From Agromyces protaetiae (GTDB lineage Bacteria > Actinomycetota > Actinomycetes > Actinomycetales > Microbacteriaceae): a stretch of DNA of 64,000 bases. This document shows positions 38,410 through 47,446 of the stretch, piece by piece. Below the pieces are notes generated by a model. It was given only the letters and a program-made list of their open reading frames with translations. It made no database searches and was not told the origin of the DNA. A program made the translations under genes and the position numbers. Position 1 is the stretch's first letter, and each line of letters begins with the position of its first letter. The stretch covers positions 868,001-932,000 of the forward strand of contig NZ_CP035491.1 of assembly GCF_004135405.1 (NCBI RefSeq), written 5' to 3'.

Positions 38410-39606
38410 ATGCGACGCGGAACGAACCTGCCGGCCGTCGGCACGTTCAACCAGACCGTCGTGCTCGACGTCATCCGCCGCACCCCCGAGGGCATCAGCC
38501 GCGCAGACCTCGCGACGGCGACGGGCCTGTCGTCGCAGACCCTGTCGAACGTGTCGCGGAGGCTCCTCGACGACGGGCTCATCGAAGAGGCCGGTACGTA
38601 CATCCAGGGCCGCGGCAAGCCGCCGACCCTGCTCAGGCTCATCCCGACGAGTCGGTTCGCCGTCGGCGTGCACCTCGATCCCGCCGTCGTGACGTACGTG
38701 CTCCTCGACCTCGGCGGGGAGGTGGTCGCGCACAGCCGCTCGGTCACGCCGCCGCCGGCCGACCCGGGCGCGGTCGTGGACGGGATGGCCGAGGCGATCG
38801 ACGCGCTCCTCGCCGAGTCGGGGGTCGACCGCGACGCCGTCCTCGGCATCGGCATCGCGTCGCCCGGCCCGATCGACGCCGAGCGCGGGCTCGTACTCGA
38901 CCCGCCGCTCCTCGAGGGCTGGCGGGACGTGCCGTTGCGGGACGCGCTCGCTGCGGCGACCGGGCTGCCCGTGCTGCTCGAGAAGGACGTCAACGCGGCC
39001 GCGGTCGCCGAGCTCTGGGTGGGCGACGAGCAACTGCGGGATTTCGCGTTCTTCTACCTCGGCACGGGCATCGGCATCGGGCTCGTGCTCGACCGTGAGG
39101 TGCTGCGCGGATCGACCGGGAACGCGGGCGAGGGCGGCACGCTCGTCGTGCGCCGCGAGGGTCTCCCACGGGTTCGCCGAAGTGAGCAGCTCGGCCACCT
39201 CGCGACGCCGCAGTACCTCGTCGAGCAGGCGGTCGACGAGGGTGTCGTCCAGGCTCAGGATGCCTCGTTCGACGCCTTGCTCGCACTGGCTCGCGCGCAC
39301 GACGAGGGCGCGCTTCGCGTGCTGCACCGGGCGGGCGGGTTCATCGGCTCGTCGCTCGTGTCGCTCGTGAACCTCCTCGACGTCGACGAGATCGTGTTCG
39401 GCGGGCCGTACTGGCGGCGGATCGAGCCGTTCGTGTTCGACGTCATCCGCGCCGAGGTCGCGGGTTCGCCCGATCGGGTGACCCACCACGAGGTGCGCCT
39501 GGCGCCGGCAGCCGCGGGCGAAGATGTCGCGGCGATCGGCGCCGCGAGTCTCGTGCTCGACGCGACGCTGTCGCCGCGGCCGTCGTCGCTGCTCATCTCG
39601 GGCTGA
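38410..39606 (+). CDS. ROK family transcriptional regulator without the zinc motif
   Basis: The protein has 398 residues. The winged helix is VVLDVIRRTPEGISRADLAT / ATGLSSQTLSNVSRRLLDDG. The ROK domain follows, with IGIASPGPIDAE, LLEKDVNAAAVAELW and the phosphate loop YLGTGIGIGLVL. Where ROK kinases and NagC/Mlc have ExGH and CxCGxxGC, this protein reads GEGGTLVV and GLPRVRRSEQLGHLA, so the structural zinc site is missing and sugar binding may differ. It stands upstream of a sugar ABC operon on the same strand and is probably its repressor. Confidence 0.9.
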   Translation: MRRGTNLPAVGTFNQTVVLDVIRRTPEGISRADLATATGLSSQTLSNVSRRLLDDGLIEEAGTYIQGRGKPPTLLRLIPTSRFAVGVHLDPAVVTYVLLDLGGEVVAHSRSVTPPPADPGAVVDGMAEAIDALLAESGVDRDAVLGIGIASPGPIDAERGLVLDPPLLEGWRDVPLRDALAAATGLPVLLEKDVNAAAVAELWVGDEQLRDFAFFYLGTGIGIGLVLDREVLRGSTGNAGEGGTLVVRREGLPRVRRSEQLGHLATPQYLVEQAVDEGVVQAQDASFDALLALARAHDEGALRVLHRAGGFIGSSLVSLVNLLDVDEIVFGGPYWRRIEPFVFDVIRAEVAGSPDRVTHHEVRLAPAAAGEDVAAIGAASLVLDATLSPRPSSLLISG

Positions 39607-39687
39607 TCCGGCGACCCCGCTCGCACGCACGAACACGCATGATCCGACGTTCCGCATCACGATCTTGTGCGCCTCGGCACCCTTCCC

Positions 39688-39716
39688 TTGACATCCGATG
39701 TTTCTCGAACTACCTT
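39688..39716 (+). promoter_or_regulatory. Promoter of the sugar ABC operon
   Basis: TTGACA (39688-39693) and TACCTT (39711-39716) are 17 bases apart, the best sigma-70-type match in the 284-base gap 39607-39890. An AT-rich stretch immediately downstream (39721-39750) lies where a repressor such as the adjacent ROK protein would bind, but I see no clean palindrome. Confidence 0.7.
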
Positions 39717-39890
39717 CGCCACTAATACGTCAATCGTTTGGGAATAATCGCACCGAGAGACGTGGAACCCCACAGCACCACGAACTCGGGAACCGGACCG
39801 AATCGTTCGAGACATCGGACCGGTCGGCACCCCGCCACACCGAAGACGCCGGGTCGAAGCATCCGGCAACGCTCATCAAGGAGGATGAAC

Positions 39891-41174
39891 ATGAAGCGAT
39901 CGCGCCTCGTCTCGGCCGTCGCACTCGCGGCAGGAGCCGCCGTCGCGCTGAGCGCGTGCTCGACCAGCGAGCCGACCGACGCAGCCGGCGACGCCCTCAC
40001 GTTCATGGTGTTCGAGACCCCGGCGCTCGACGCCGCGTTCTGGGACACCTCGATCGACAACGCACTGGCAGGCCTGCCGGGCGTGAAGGTCGACAAGATC
40101 GTGAGCCCCGACGCCGACCGAAACGCCTACGCGAAGCAGCTGCAGGCGAGCGGGCAGTTCCCCGACATCCTGTCGTCGATCAACCCCAAGGACTTCCTCG
40201 AGGCCGGACTCCTCCAGCCGTTCGACCGGTCCTGGCTCGAGGAGAACTTCCTCCAGCCGCACGGCAACGACATCGACGGCCAGACCTACATCCCGCCGAC
40301 GAACTCGCAGGTCATCCCGCTCGTCTTCTACAACAAGCAGATCTTCGCCGACAACGGCATCGAGGTGCCGACGACGTGGTCCGAGTTCGAAGACGTCGTC
40401 GCGAAGCTCAAGGCTGCGGGCGTCACGCCGATCGAGATGGCGGGCGCCGAGCCGTGGGCCGGCAGCATGTCGCTCGTCGGCCTCGCGAGCGCCGACGTGC
40501 TCGGTCAGGACCCCGATTGGATCCAGAAGCGCTACGACGGCAAGGTGAGCTTCGCCGACCCGCTGTTCGCCGATGCGATGCAGAAGGCCGTCGACCTCGT
40601 GCAGCAGGGCGCGTACGACCCGGCCGCCCTCAGCGTCGACTTCGCAACCGCGAACCAGAACTTCATCGACGGCAAGAGCGGCATGTACCCCATGGGCAGC
40701 TGGTTCACGGGGTCGAGCTACCTCACGCCCGAGCAGGCCGCGAACATCGGCGCCTTCCCGTGGCCGACCGACGACGGCAAGGTCGTCATCCCGTTCAACA
40801 TCGGCGGCACGACGTCGGTGAGCGCGAACTCGAAGAACGTCGAGAACGCGACGAAGTTCGCGCAGGCCTGGTCGCTCGACCCGCAGAACCTCGCGGTCCT
40901 CGTCGAGACCGACGGCGCCTACCCGATGATGAAGAACCTCACCCTCGAGGACTTCGGCGTGACCGTGAGCGACCTCTACACCGACACGTACTCCCTCGTC
41001 ACCGCCGACAACACGAAGGTGTCGTCGTTCGGCTGGGTCAACAACGACGACGCGCTCGCGCCGGGCATCAACGACCTGTTCTACGCGCTCTCGCAGTCGT
41101 TCTTCTCGAACACCGACGTCGCAGGCCAGCTCGCCCAGCTCGACGCCGACTGGGACGCGGCGACCGGCAAGTAG
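39891..41174 (+). CDS. Carbohydrate ABC transporter substrate-binding lipoprotein
   Basis: The protein has 427 residues of the SBP_bac_1 family. The lipoprotein signal is residues 1-21: Lys/Arg start, VALAAGAAVALSA, lipobox Cys in LSAC. Landmarks are ASGQFPDILSSINPKDF, IPLVFYNKQIFADNGIEVPT and TWSEFEDVVAKLKAAGVTPI. Later ones are GKSGMYPMGSWF and IGGTTSVSANSKNVENATKF. AGGAGG at 39879-39884 favours ATG 39891 over 39885. It is the first gene of a CUT1-type importer operon; a stable hairpin separates it from the permease genes. Confidence 0.94.
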   Translation: MKRSRLVSAVALAAGAAVALSACSTSEPTDAAGDALTFMVFETPALDAAFWDTSIDNALAGLPGVKVDKIVSPDADRNAYAKQLQASGQFPDILSSINPKDFLEAGLLQPFDRSWLEENFLQPHGNDIDGQTYIPPTNSQVIPLVFYNKQIFADNGIEVPTTWSEFEDVVAKLKAAGVTPIEMAGAEPWAGSMSLVGLASADVLGQDPDWIQKRYDGKVSFADPLFADAMQKAVDLVQQGAYDPAALSVDFATANQNFIDGKSGMYPMGSWFTGSSYLTPEQAANIGAFPWPTDDGKVVIPFNIGGTTSVSANSKNVENATKFAQAWSLDPQNLAVLVETDGAYPMMKNLTLEDFGVTVSDLYTDTYSLVTADNTKVSSFGWVNNDDALAPGINDLFYALSQSFFSNTDVAGQLAQLDADWDAATGK

Positions 41175-41200
41175 GCGCTCCCACCCGCTTCACCCGGGCG

Positions 41201-41239
41201 GCGCCGCGGGGCCGGATGTCTCATCCGCCCCCGCGGCGC
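41201..41239 (+). promoter_or_regulatory. 18-bp intercistronic hairpin after the sugar-binding protein gene
   Basis: Arms 41201-41218 and 41222-41239 match at 17 of 18 positions around a 3-base loop (TCT), with no T run. Hairpins here in sugar ABC operons stabilise the upstream mRNA or attenuate read-through, giving more binding protein than permease. The loop end is made of the dispersed GGATGTCTC word. Confidence 0.75.
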
Positions 41240-41272
41240 AGCCGCCACCACACCCCGTCCGAAAGGATCCCC

Positions 41273-42193
41273 ATGTCCACCCAGCTCGCCGCTCCGCGGC
41301 GGACCGGCGGCCCGCTCCGTCTCGGCCGCCGCGGGATCGGGCTCGCACCGCTCGCGTGGATCGCGATCGCGCTGTACGTCGCGTTCCTCATCTATCCGAT
41401 CATCCAGAGCGTCATCACGAGCTTCACCGACCGCAATCCGCTGAAGCCCGCGAGCTCGTTCGTCGGGTTCGCGAACTACCTCGAGCTCTTCCAAGACCAG
41501 CGACTCCTCCGGAGCCTCGGGTTCACGCTCGTCGTCGTCGTGTTCGTGACGATCGTCGCCAACGCGTTCGGGCTCATGTTCGCGATGCTCCTCAACCGTT
41601 CGACCCTGAACTACCGAGCCATGCGCACCCTCGTGTTCATCCCCCAGGTGCTCTCGGGCGTCATCGTCGCCTTCATCTGGCGGAGCATCCTGACCCAGAA
41701 CGGCCTCCTCAACGTCACCCTGCAGAACCTCGGCCTCACCGACGCGGCCGTGTCGTGGATCGGGACGCCCGAGCTCGCGACGCTCTCGATCTGCGTCGTC
41801 GTGAGCTGGATGACGATCGCGTTCTCGACGGTGGTCTACACGGCGTCGCTGCAGTCGGTGCCGGCCGAGCTGTACGAGGCCGCCCGCGTCGACGGCGCCG
41901 GGGCGTTCAGCCGCTTCCGCAACGTCACGTTCCCGATGATCGCGCCGGGCGTGACGATCAGCGTCACCCTCGGGCTCATCACGACCCTGAAGCTCTACGA
42001 CGTCATCGCCGTGCTGACCGGCGGCGGCCCCGCGAACTCGACGAAGTCGGTCGCCTTCTACCTCATCGACGTCGCGTTCACGAGCAACCGCTTCGGCTAC
42101 GCGAGCGCGATCGCCATCTTCCTCCTGGGCCTCACGGCGGTCATCGCCTACGGCACCACCGGACTCCTTCGCCGACGGGAGGCGCACCTGTGA
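41273..42193 (+). CDS. Carbohydrate ABC permease (MalF/UgpA-like)
   Basis: The protein has 306 residues and six membrane segments (for example APLAWIAIALYVAFLIYPII, TLVVVVFVTIVANAFGLMFA). The EAA coupling motif is LYEAARVDGAGAFSRFRNVT, then FPMIAPGVTISV, and the GGGPANSTK loop is typical of UgpA-like subunits. It forms the channel with the next gene product. AAAGGA lies upstream. The stop overlaps the next GTG start (GTGA). Confidence 0.93.
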   Translation: MSTQLAAPRRTGGPLRLGRRGIGLAPLAWIAIALYVAFLIYPIIQSVITSFTDRNPLKPASSFVGFANYLELFQDQRLLRSLGFTLVVVVFVTIVANAFGLMFAMLLNRSTLNYRAMRTLVFIPQVLSGVIVAFIWRSILTQNGLLNVTLQNLGLTDAAVSWIGTPELATLSICVVVSWMTIAFSTVVYTASLQSVPAELYEAARVDGAGAFSRFRNVTFPMIAPGVTISVTLGLITTLKLYDVIAVLTGGGPANSTKSVAFYLIDVAFTSNRFGYASAIAIFLLGLTAVIAYGTTGLLRRREAHL

Positions 42194-43182
42194 GCACCGA
42201 GACCACCGTGGCATCCGCCGCTTCCGCCGCTTCCGCCGCTTCCGCCGCTTCCACGGACCCGAGTGCGAGCGAGGCGACCGTCATCGCCAGGACGTTCGAA
42301 GACCCCGCGCCGACGCGCGGCGTGCGCGCGGTCGGCGCGCGCGGCTCGGCCCGGCGCCGGGCACGCAACGGCGGGCGCTTGCTCGCGGCCTGGCTCGTGA
42401 CGCTCGCGTTCGTGCTGCCGATCTACCTCGCCCTGTCGAGCGCATTCAAGAGCCAGGAGCAGATCCTCGCGAACCCGCTCGGCCTCCCTGCGCCGTTCAC
42501 GCTCGACAACATCGTCACAGCGCTCGACCGCCCCGACCACCTCGTGCAGGCGGGCCTGCTCAACTCGGTCGTCGTCACGCTGCTCACGCTCGTGCTGCTC
42601 ATCCCGCTCGCGTCGGCCGTGAGCTTCTGGATCTCCGAGCGCACGCCCGTGCTGCGAGGCATCCTGCTCGCCGTCTTCGCGCTCGGACTCATGGTGCCGC
42701 CGCAGGTCGTGCTCCAGCCCATCGTGAGTCTGCTGCACGCCGTCGGGCTGCAGAACAGCTATCCGGGGCTCATCCTCTCGAACATCGGCGGCGGGTATAT
42801 GTCGTTCGCGGTATTCGTCTACGTCGGGTTCCTGCGGACCGTGCCGCGCGAGGTCATCGAGGCCGCGCGCGTCGACGGCGCGGGTGAACTGCGCATCTGG
42901 TGGACGATCGTCATGCCCCTCGTGCGGCCCGCGACGGCGACCGTCGGCATCTTCCTCGGACTGTGGGTGTGGAACGACTTCCTGAACCCGCTCTTCATCC
43001 TCGGCCCGCTGCAGGGGCAGACGATCACGACGGGCATCTACCAGTCGCTCGGCACTTACTCGACCGACTACGGGCAGCTCTTCGGCATCATGTTCCTCGC
43101 CGCGATCATCCCCGTCGTCGGGTACCTCGTGACGCAGCGCGAGTTCATCCACGGCCTCATGTCGGGAGCGTCGAAGGGATGA
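42190..43182 (+). CDS. Carbohydrate ABC permease (MalG/UgpE-like)
   Basis: The protein has 330 residues from GTG 42190. Six membrane segments begin with LLAAWLVTLAFVLPIYLALS. The EAA motif is VIEAARVDGAGELRIWWTIV, then MPLVRPATATVGI. The cytoplasmic N-terminus is extended by about 55 residues and starts with an Ala/Ser tract encoded by 9-bp tandem repeats. The stop overlaps the following start (ATGA), so the glycosidase-like protein is cotranslated. No ATPase gene is in the operon; a shared MsmK-type ATPase is likely. Confidence 0.93.
   Translation: MSTETTVASAASAASAASAASTDPSASEATVIARTFEDPAPTRGVRAVGARGSARRRARNGGRLLAAWLVTLAFVLPIYLALSSAFKSQEQILANPLGLPAPFTLDNIVTALDRPDHLVQAGLLNSVVVTLLTLVLLIPLASAVSFWISERTPVLRGILLAVFALGLMVPPQVVLQPIVSLLHAVGLQNSYPGLILSNIGGGYMSFAVFVYVGFLRTVPREVIEAARVDGAGELRIWWTIVMPLVRPATATVGIFLGLWVWNDFLNPLFILGPLQGQTITTGIYQSLGTYSTDYGQLFGIMFLAAIIPVVGYLVTQREFIHGLMSGASKG
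42211..42252. repeat. 9-bp tandem repeats in the permease N-terminus
   Basis: A first unit GCATCCGCC (42211-42219) is followed by three exact GCTTCCGCC units (42220-42246) and a partial one. They encode a repeating Ala-Ser-Ala tract and are a likely length-variable site. Confidence 0.85.
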
Positions 43183-45878
43183 CCGTGCTGCCTTCCGGAG
43201 TGCCCTCGCTCGATCGGCTCTCCGCAGAATGGGTCGACGCCGCAGACCTCGCCCACCTGCATTCGCTTCGCAATCAGTGGGGGCAGGCGCACGTCAACGC
43301 CGATCTCACCTCGATCTCGTGGCTCGCGGTGCCGCCGTACGCGGGCGGCTACCGCACGGGCGTGCTGCGCGTCGACGGGTCCATTCCCGAAGCGGAATCC
43401 TTCAACTGGGCGCCGTGGGGCGTCCGTCGTCGGGCGACCGTCGGCGGGGTGCTCGTCGAGACCGACACACGGCTCGGCTACGAGGCGACGGACGCGTTCC
43501 AGCGTGTTTCGGCGACGAACGAGACGGATGCCTCGTGCGAGGTCGAGCTCTCCCTCGAACTCCTCGCGCCCATCGCGCACAGCGACGTCGACTGGGGCTG
43601 GCTGCACGGGGTGCCGTGGAACGACGGGCATCGCCACGACTACTACGCGATCGAGCGCGTGCGCGCCGACGCCGTGAGCGACGCGACCCGCCAGTCCCAT
43701 CTCGTCGCGGACGACCCGCGGCACATCCGGCTCGGGAGACCGCGGGTGCCCGGCATCCAGCGCGACGAGGAGGACGCCCCGATGCTCCTCGAGACGGCGT
43801 TGCCCGCGCATGTCTCGCAGGACTCGCCTTCGCGGGTGCGGCCGTCGGCTGTGCTCGCCGAGTTCGCGTGGGTCGAGGCGCAGACGGGCGACGTCGGCGA
43901 CGTCGGCACCGCGAGCGCGACCGCGGGGCCGACGCGATTCGACGGGCCGTGGCGGGTCGACGCGCCCGACGACGAGCTGCGGCTTCCGGCGGTCGCGCTC
44001 GGCGACGGCGGCCGATTGACGTTCGAGGTCCGGCTGCGCGACAGCGCCGACGGCGTGCTGCTGACGCACGGCAACCACCCCGACTCGCTCCAGTTCGCGA
44101 TCGTAGCCGGATGCCTCGTGGCGCGCGTCGGCGGCGAGCCGATGCGTTCGACGCGCCACCTCGAGCCCGGCAGGCGGTACCGGGTGTCGGCGTCGGTCTC
44201 GAGCAGCGGTGCGGCGCTTGAGGTCGACGGCGTCGAGGTCGCCCGCACGTCCGATTGGCGTGCGGGCACGCGGTGGACGGCGTCCGAGCGGGGCGGAGCG
44301 GTGGTCGTGGTGGACTCCGCTTCCCCCGCTCGGTCGGCGTTCGCGTTCTCGCGCCGCCCCGACCGCATCGAGGTCGCGGGCCAGCGCGGCGTCGCGACGT
44401 GGAGTGTGCGTCTTGCTCCGGGCGAGCGCGTCGACCTCGGCGTCGTGCTCGAGTTCGGCGACGACGAGGAGCAGGTGCTCCGCCGCGCCGACTGGGCCGC
44501 ACGGCGGTTCGAGGCGCGCTTCGCGTCGATCGCCGAGTCGTGGCGTCGCCTGTGGGCGAACGCGTTCACGCCGGGCAACCCCGACCATTCGGGATACCTG
44601 CCGGTGTTCGAGTCGCCCGACGAGGGCCTCGAGCTCGGCTACTACTACGGCATCCTCCTGGTGCTCTACCTGCGCAACACGGGCGTGAGCCCGATCGGGC
44701 CGGTGTTCCTCACGGGCGGGCCGCGCCTCGGCGCGACGACGACGTTCTACTGGGACCAGTCGGAGTGGGCGCGGATCGGCGCGATGCTCGAACCGGCGGG
44801 CGTGCGCGCCTGGATCGTCGCCGCGCTCGGCCAGCCGTACGAGTCGTCGCATTCGTTCGACACCCGTTCGCTCACCCCCGTCGGCAACCACTACTCGGCC
44901 AACGACCACGCGCTCTTCACGATCGTCGAGCACTACGTCGGGATCACGGGCGACCGCTCCGTCCTCGATGAATCGGTGCGCGGCCGGTCGGTGCTCGACC
45001 ACTTGCGCGAGATGGCCGGGCGGGCGCGCACCGACCGGGTGTCGTTCCGCGAGGGCGACGCGGGTGTCCTCGTCGACCTCGGCCGCGACGCGTGGGAGCT
45101 CCTCGAGTGCGTGCCCAACTACCGCGACGCCGTGGTCTCGTTCAACGCCGGATATGCGGGGATGCTCCGCTCGCTCGCGTCGCTCGTCAAGGGGCTCGGC
45201 GAGACATCCGAAGCCCATGCTCTGCGCGACGACGCCGACCGGCTGACCGCGGCGGTGCTCGGCCAGTACGCCGGCGACGGCCGATGGCGCATCGCGCACC
45301 CCGAGGGCGACGATCCGATCGGACACTGCCTCGACTTCGAGCTCGTGGCCGCCCATCTCGCCGACGAGCTCGACGAGCGGCAGCGCGCCGAGATGGTCGC
45401 GTTCGTCGAGGAGCACCTGCTCGACGGCGATTGGATGCGCGCGCTCTCGCCCGACGATCCCATCGCGCCGTTCTCGGATCGCCCCGACCACGGAGCGGCG
45501 GGCGCGTTCGCCGGATGGCCCGGCTCCACGTCGTTCGGGCTCGCGCGGCTCGGCCGACCCGACCTCGCGGCGGCGTTCCTGTCGCGCATCCACCGCAGCC
45601 GCTCGGGCGCGCTGTGGGGGCAGGCCGTCGAGTCGATCGGCGGCGGCCGCTTCCGCGTCGCCGAGCGCGGCGTCTCCAACCGCGACTCGAACGCGGCGGT
45701 CGCCGTCTCCGAGGCGGTCGTCGGCGGGCTGTTCGGCATCCTCGCGGGCTTCGAGCACGCCGGTGCGGGGTCGCTCGAGTCGGAGTGGGGAACGCTGCGG
45801 AACGTGCGTGCGGTCGGCTTCGACCTCGCCGCCGACGGCGCGGTCGTGCGGAGGGAGCCGGCGTCGACGCTGGCCTGA
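43179..45878 (+). CDS. Large cytoplasmic glycosidase-like protein, family unassigned
   Basis: The protein has 899 residues with no signal peptide. The N-terminal beta-rich part (about 1-240) contains WLAVPPYAGGYRTGVLRVDG and WGWLHGVPWNDGHRHDYYAI. A LamG/concanavalin-like insert follows (about 270-400: LTFEVRLRDSADGVLLTHGN, YRVSASVSSSGAALEVDGVE). The C-terminal half looks like an (alpha/alpha)6 toroid of six-hairpin glycosidases: GYYYGILLVLYLRNTGVSPI, ATTTFYWDQSEWARIGAMLE, GNHYSANDHALFTIVEHYVG. Aromatic and acidic residues suit carbohydrate binding. Cotranslation with the importer says it acts on the imported sugar. I cannot name the GH family. Confidence 0.7.
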   Translation: MTVLPSGVPSLDRLSAEWVDAADLAHLHSLRNQWGQAHVNADLTSISWLAVPPYAGGYRTGVLRVDGSIPEAESFNWAPWGVRRRATVGGVLVETDTRLGYEATDAFQRVSATNETDASCEVELSLELLAPIAHSDVDWGWLHGVPWNDGHRHDYYAIERVRADAVSDATRQSHLVADDPRHIRLGRPRVPGIQRDEEDAPMLLETALPAHVSQDSPSRVRPSAVLAEFAWVEAQTGDVGDVGTASATAGPTRFDGPWRVDAPDDELRLPAVALGDGGRLTFEVRLRDSADGVLLTHGNHPDSLQFAIVAGCLVARVGGEPMRSTRHLEPGRRYRVSASVSSSGAALEVDGVEVARTSDWRAGTRWTASERGGAVVVVDSASPARSAFAFSRRPDRIEVAGQRGVATWSVRLAPGERVDLGVVLEFGDDEEQVLRRADWAARRFEARFASIAESWRRLWANAFTPGNPDHSGYLPVFESPDEGLELGYYYGILLVLYLRNTGVSPIGPVFLTGGPRLGATTTFYWDQSEWARIGAMLEPAGVRAWIVAALGQPYESSHSFDTRSLTPVGNHYSANDHALFTIVEHYVGITGDRSVLDESVRGRSVLDHLREMAGRARTDRVSFREGDAGVLVDLGRDAWELLECVPNYRDAVVSFNAGYAGMLRSLASLVKGLGETSEAHALRDDADRLTAAVLGQYAGDGRWRIAHPEGDDPIGHCLDFELVAAHLADELDERQRAEMVAFVEEHLLDGDWMRALSPDDPIAPFSDRPDHGAAGAFAGWPGSTSFGLARLGRPDLAAAFLSRIHRSRSGALWGQAVESIGGGRFRVAERGVSNRDSNAAVAVSEAVVGGLFGILAGFEHAGAGSLESEWGTLRNVRAVGFDLAADGAVVRREPASTLA

Positions 45879-45980
45879 CCGCATGCCGCCGTGCCGAAGT
45901 CGGCCGCCGGCCCTACGCTGAACCACAAGTGGACGCGTCGCGGCGCCGCCTCGGTGCCGTCGCGCTCGGAGGGAGCACGC

Positions 45981-47150
45981 GTGAGGGTCGGCATCGCGAA
46001 GGAGCGGCGCGAGGGCGAGCGGCGGGTGGCCGCGACGCCTGAGACGGTCAGGCAGTTGACGGGGCTCGGTCTCGAAGTCGTCGTCGAGCAGGGTGCGGGT
46101 GAGGCATCCGGCATCTCGGATGTCTCGTACCGCGACGCAGGCGCCGAACTCGCGCCGAGCGGCGGGCTCGACCTCGGCTCGCTCGACGCGTTCGCGCACG
46201 TGCGCCCGCTCACCCGGCAATGGGCCGCCGGGTTGAAGCCGGGCACGATCACGGTCGGACTCGCCTCGCCCGCGTCCGAGCTCGAGACCGTGGCGGCGCT
46301 CGCCGAGGCGGGCGTCACGGCGTTCGCGCTCGAACTCGTGCCCCGCATCTCGCGCGCGCAGTCGATGGACGCCCTCACGAGCCAGGCGCTCGTATCCGGG
46401 TATCGGTGCGTGCTCGAGGCCGCCATGCGGCTGCCGCGGTTCTTCCCGCTCTACATGACGGCGGCGGGCACGATCCCGCCCGCGAAGGTGCTCGTGCTCG
46501 GCGCCGGTGTCGCGGGGTTGCAGGCGATCGGCACAGCCAAGCGCCTCGGCGCGCGCGTGTCGGCCAACGATGTGCGGGCGGCCTCGGCCGACGAGGTGCG
46601 TTCGCTCGGCGGCACGTTCATCGACCTCGACCTCGACGCCGCGGCCGACGCCGCGGGCGGATACGCGAAGGAGCTCGGCGAAGACCGTGCCGCCCTGCAG
46701 CGGCGCCTGCTCGCGCCGCACATCGCCGACGCCGACGTGCTCATCACGACGGCCGCGATCCCGGGGCGCCCGGCGCCGCGGCTCGTGACGACCGACATGG
46801 TCGCCGCGATGCGGCCGGGTTCGGTCGTCGTCGACCTCGCGGCCGAGTCGGGCGGCAACGTCGAGGGATCGGTCGCGGGGGCGGATGTCTCGGTGCCGAC
46901 CGCGTCGGGCGACGGCGCGATCACGATCGTCGGCATGAAAGACGCGGCGTCGACGATGCCGTCGGATGCGTCGCGCCTCTACGCGAAGAACGTTGCGAAC
47001 CTCATCGAGCTCATGACCGTCGACGGCGCCGTCGTGCCCGACTTCGACGACGAGGTCGTCGCCGGTGCGTGCCTCACCGCGGGCGGCGAGGTGCGACATG
47101 CGCCGACCGCAGAGGCGCTCGCCGCGGCATCCCGAAAGGAAGGCGCCTGA
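45981..47150 (+). CDS. pntAA: NAD(P) transhydrogenase, alpha-1 subunit (NAD-binding)
   Basis: The protein has 389 residues from GTG 45981, with GGAGGGAG upstream. It opens VRVGIAKERREGERRVAATP, then EQGAGEASGISDVSYRDAGA. The NAD(H) fold is VLVLGAGVAGLQAIGTAKRL (about 170-190). Later landmarks are ANDVRAASADEVRSLGGTFI, LITTAAIPGRPAPRLV and VVDLAAESGGNVEGS. This is domain I of the proton-translocating transhydrogenase that makes NADPH from NADH. Alpha is split, so the membrane part is encoded by the next gene. The stop overlaps the next start by one base. Confidence 0.95.
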   Translation: MRVGIAKERREGERRVAATPETVRQLTGLGLEVVVEQGAGEASGISDVSYRDAGAELAPSGGLDLGSLDAFAHVRPLTRQWAAGLKPGTITVGLASPASELETVAALAEAGVTAFALELVPRISRAQSMDALTSQALVSGYRCVLEAAMRLPRFFPLYMTAAGTIPPAKVLVLGAGVAGLQAIGTAKRLGARVSANDVRAASADEVRSLGGTFIDLDLDAAADAAGGYAKELGEDRAALQRRLLAPHIADADVLITTAAIPGRPAPRLVTTDMVAAMRPGSVVVDLAAESGGNVEGSVAGADVSVPTASGDGAITIVGMKDAASTMPSDASRLYAKNVANLIELMTVDGAVVPDFDDEVVAGACLTAGGEVRHAPTAEALAAASRKEGA

Positions 47151-47446
47151 TGGATCCGATCTCACTCGCGACGATCACGGTGCTCGCCGTGTTCGTCGGC
47201 TTCGAAGTCGTCTCGAAGGTGTCGAGCACGCTCCACACGCCGCTCATGAGCGGCACGAACGCGATCCACGGCATCGTCCTCATCGGCGCGATCATCGTCG
47301 CCGGTCAGGCGCACGACCCGTGGGTGCTCGCCGTCGCCCTGCTCGCCGTCGTGCTCGCGACCGCGAACCTCGTCGGCGGCTTCGTCGTCACCGACCGCAT
47401 GCTCGAGATGTTCAAGGGTCGCGCGAAGAAGGGAACCGACGCCTGA
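47150..47446 (+). CDS. pntAB: NAD(P) transhydrogenase, alpha-2 subunit (membrane)
   Basis: The protein has 98 residues with three membrane helices. It starts MDPISLATITVLAVFVGFEV and has STLHTPLMSGTNAIHGIVLI, the highly conserved PntA C-terminal segment, and an end helix VVLATANLVGGFVVTDRMLE. It forms the proton channel with PntB. One-base overlaps at both ends give tight coupling. Confidence 0.95.
   Translation: MDPISLATITVLAVFVGFEVVSKVSSTLHTPLMSGTNAIHGIVLIGAIIVAGQAHDPWVLAVALLAVVLATANLVGGFVVTDRMLEMFKGRAKKGTDA

Noticed and set aside
35572..39660. 1362-codon open frame on the minus strand
   Set aside because: Only its last part (from 36288) is the IclR gene. The rest is an antisense shadow of the membrane protein, hydrolase and ROK genes, with low-complexity Arg/Glu/Asp composition.
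43068..47165. 1365-codon open frame on the minus strand
   Set aside because: It is antisense to the glycosidase-like and transhydrogenase genes, which have clear family motifs; the product is Arg/Glu/His-rich and motif-free.
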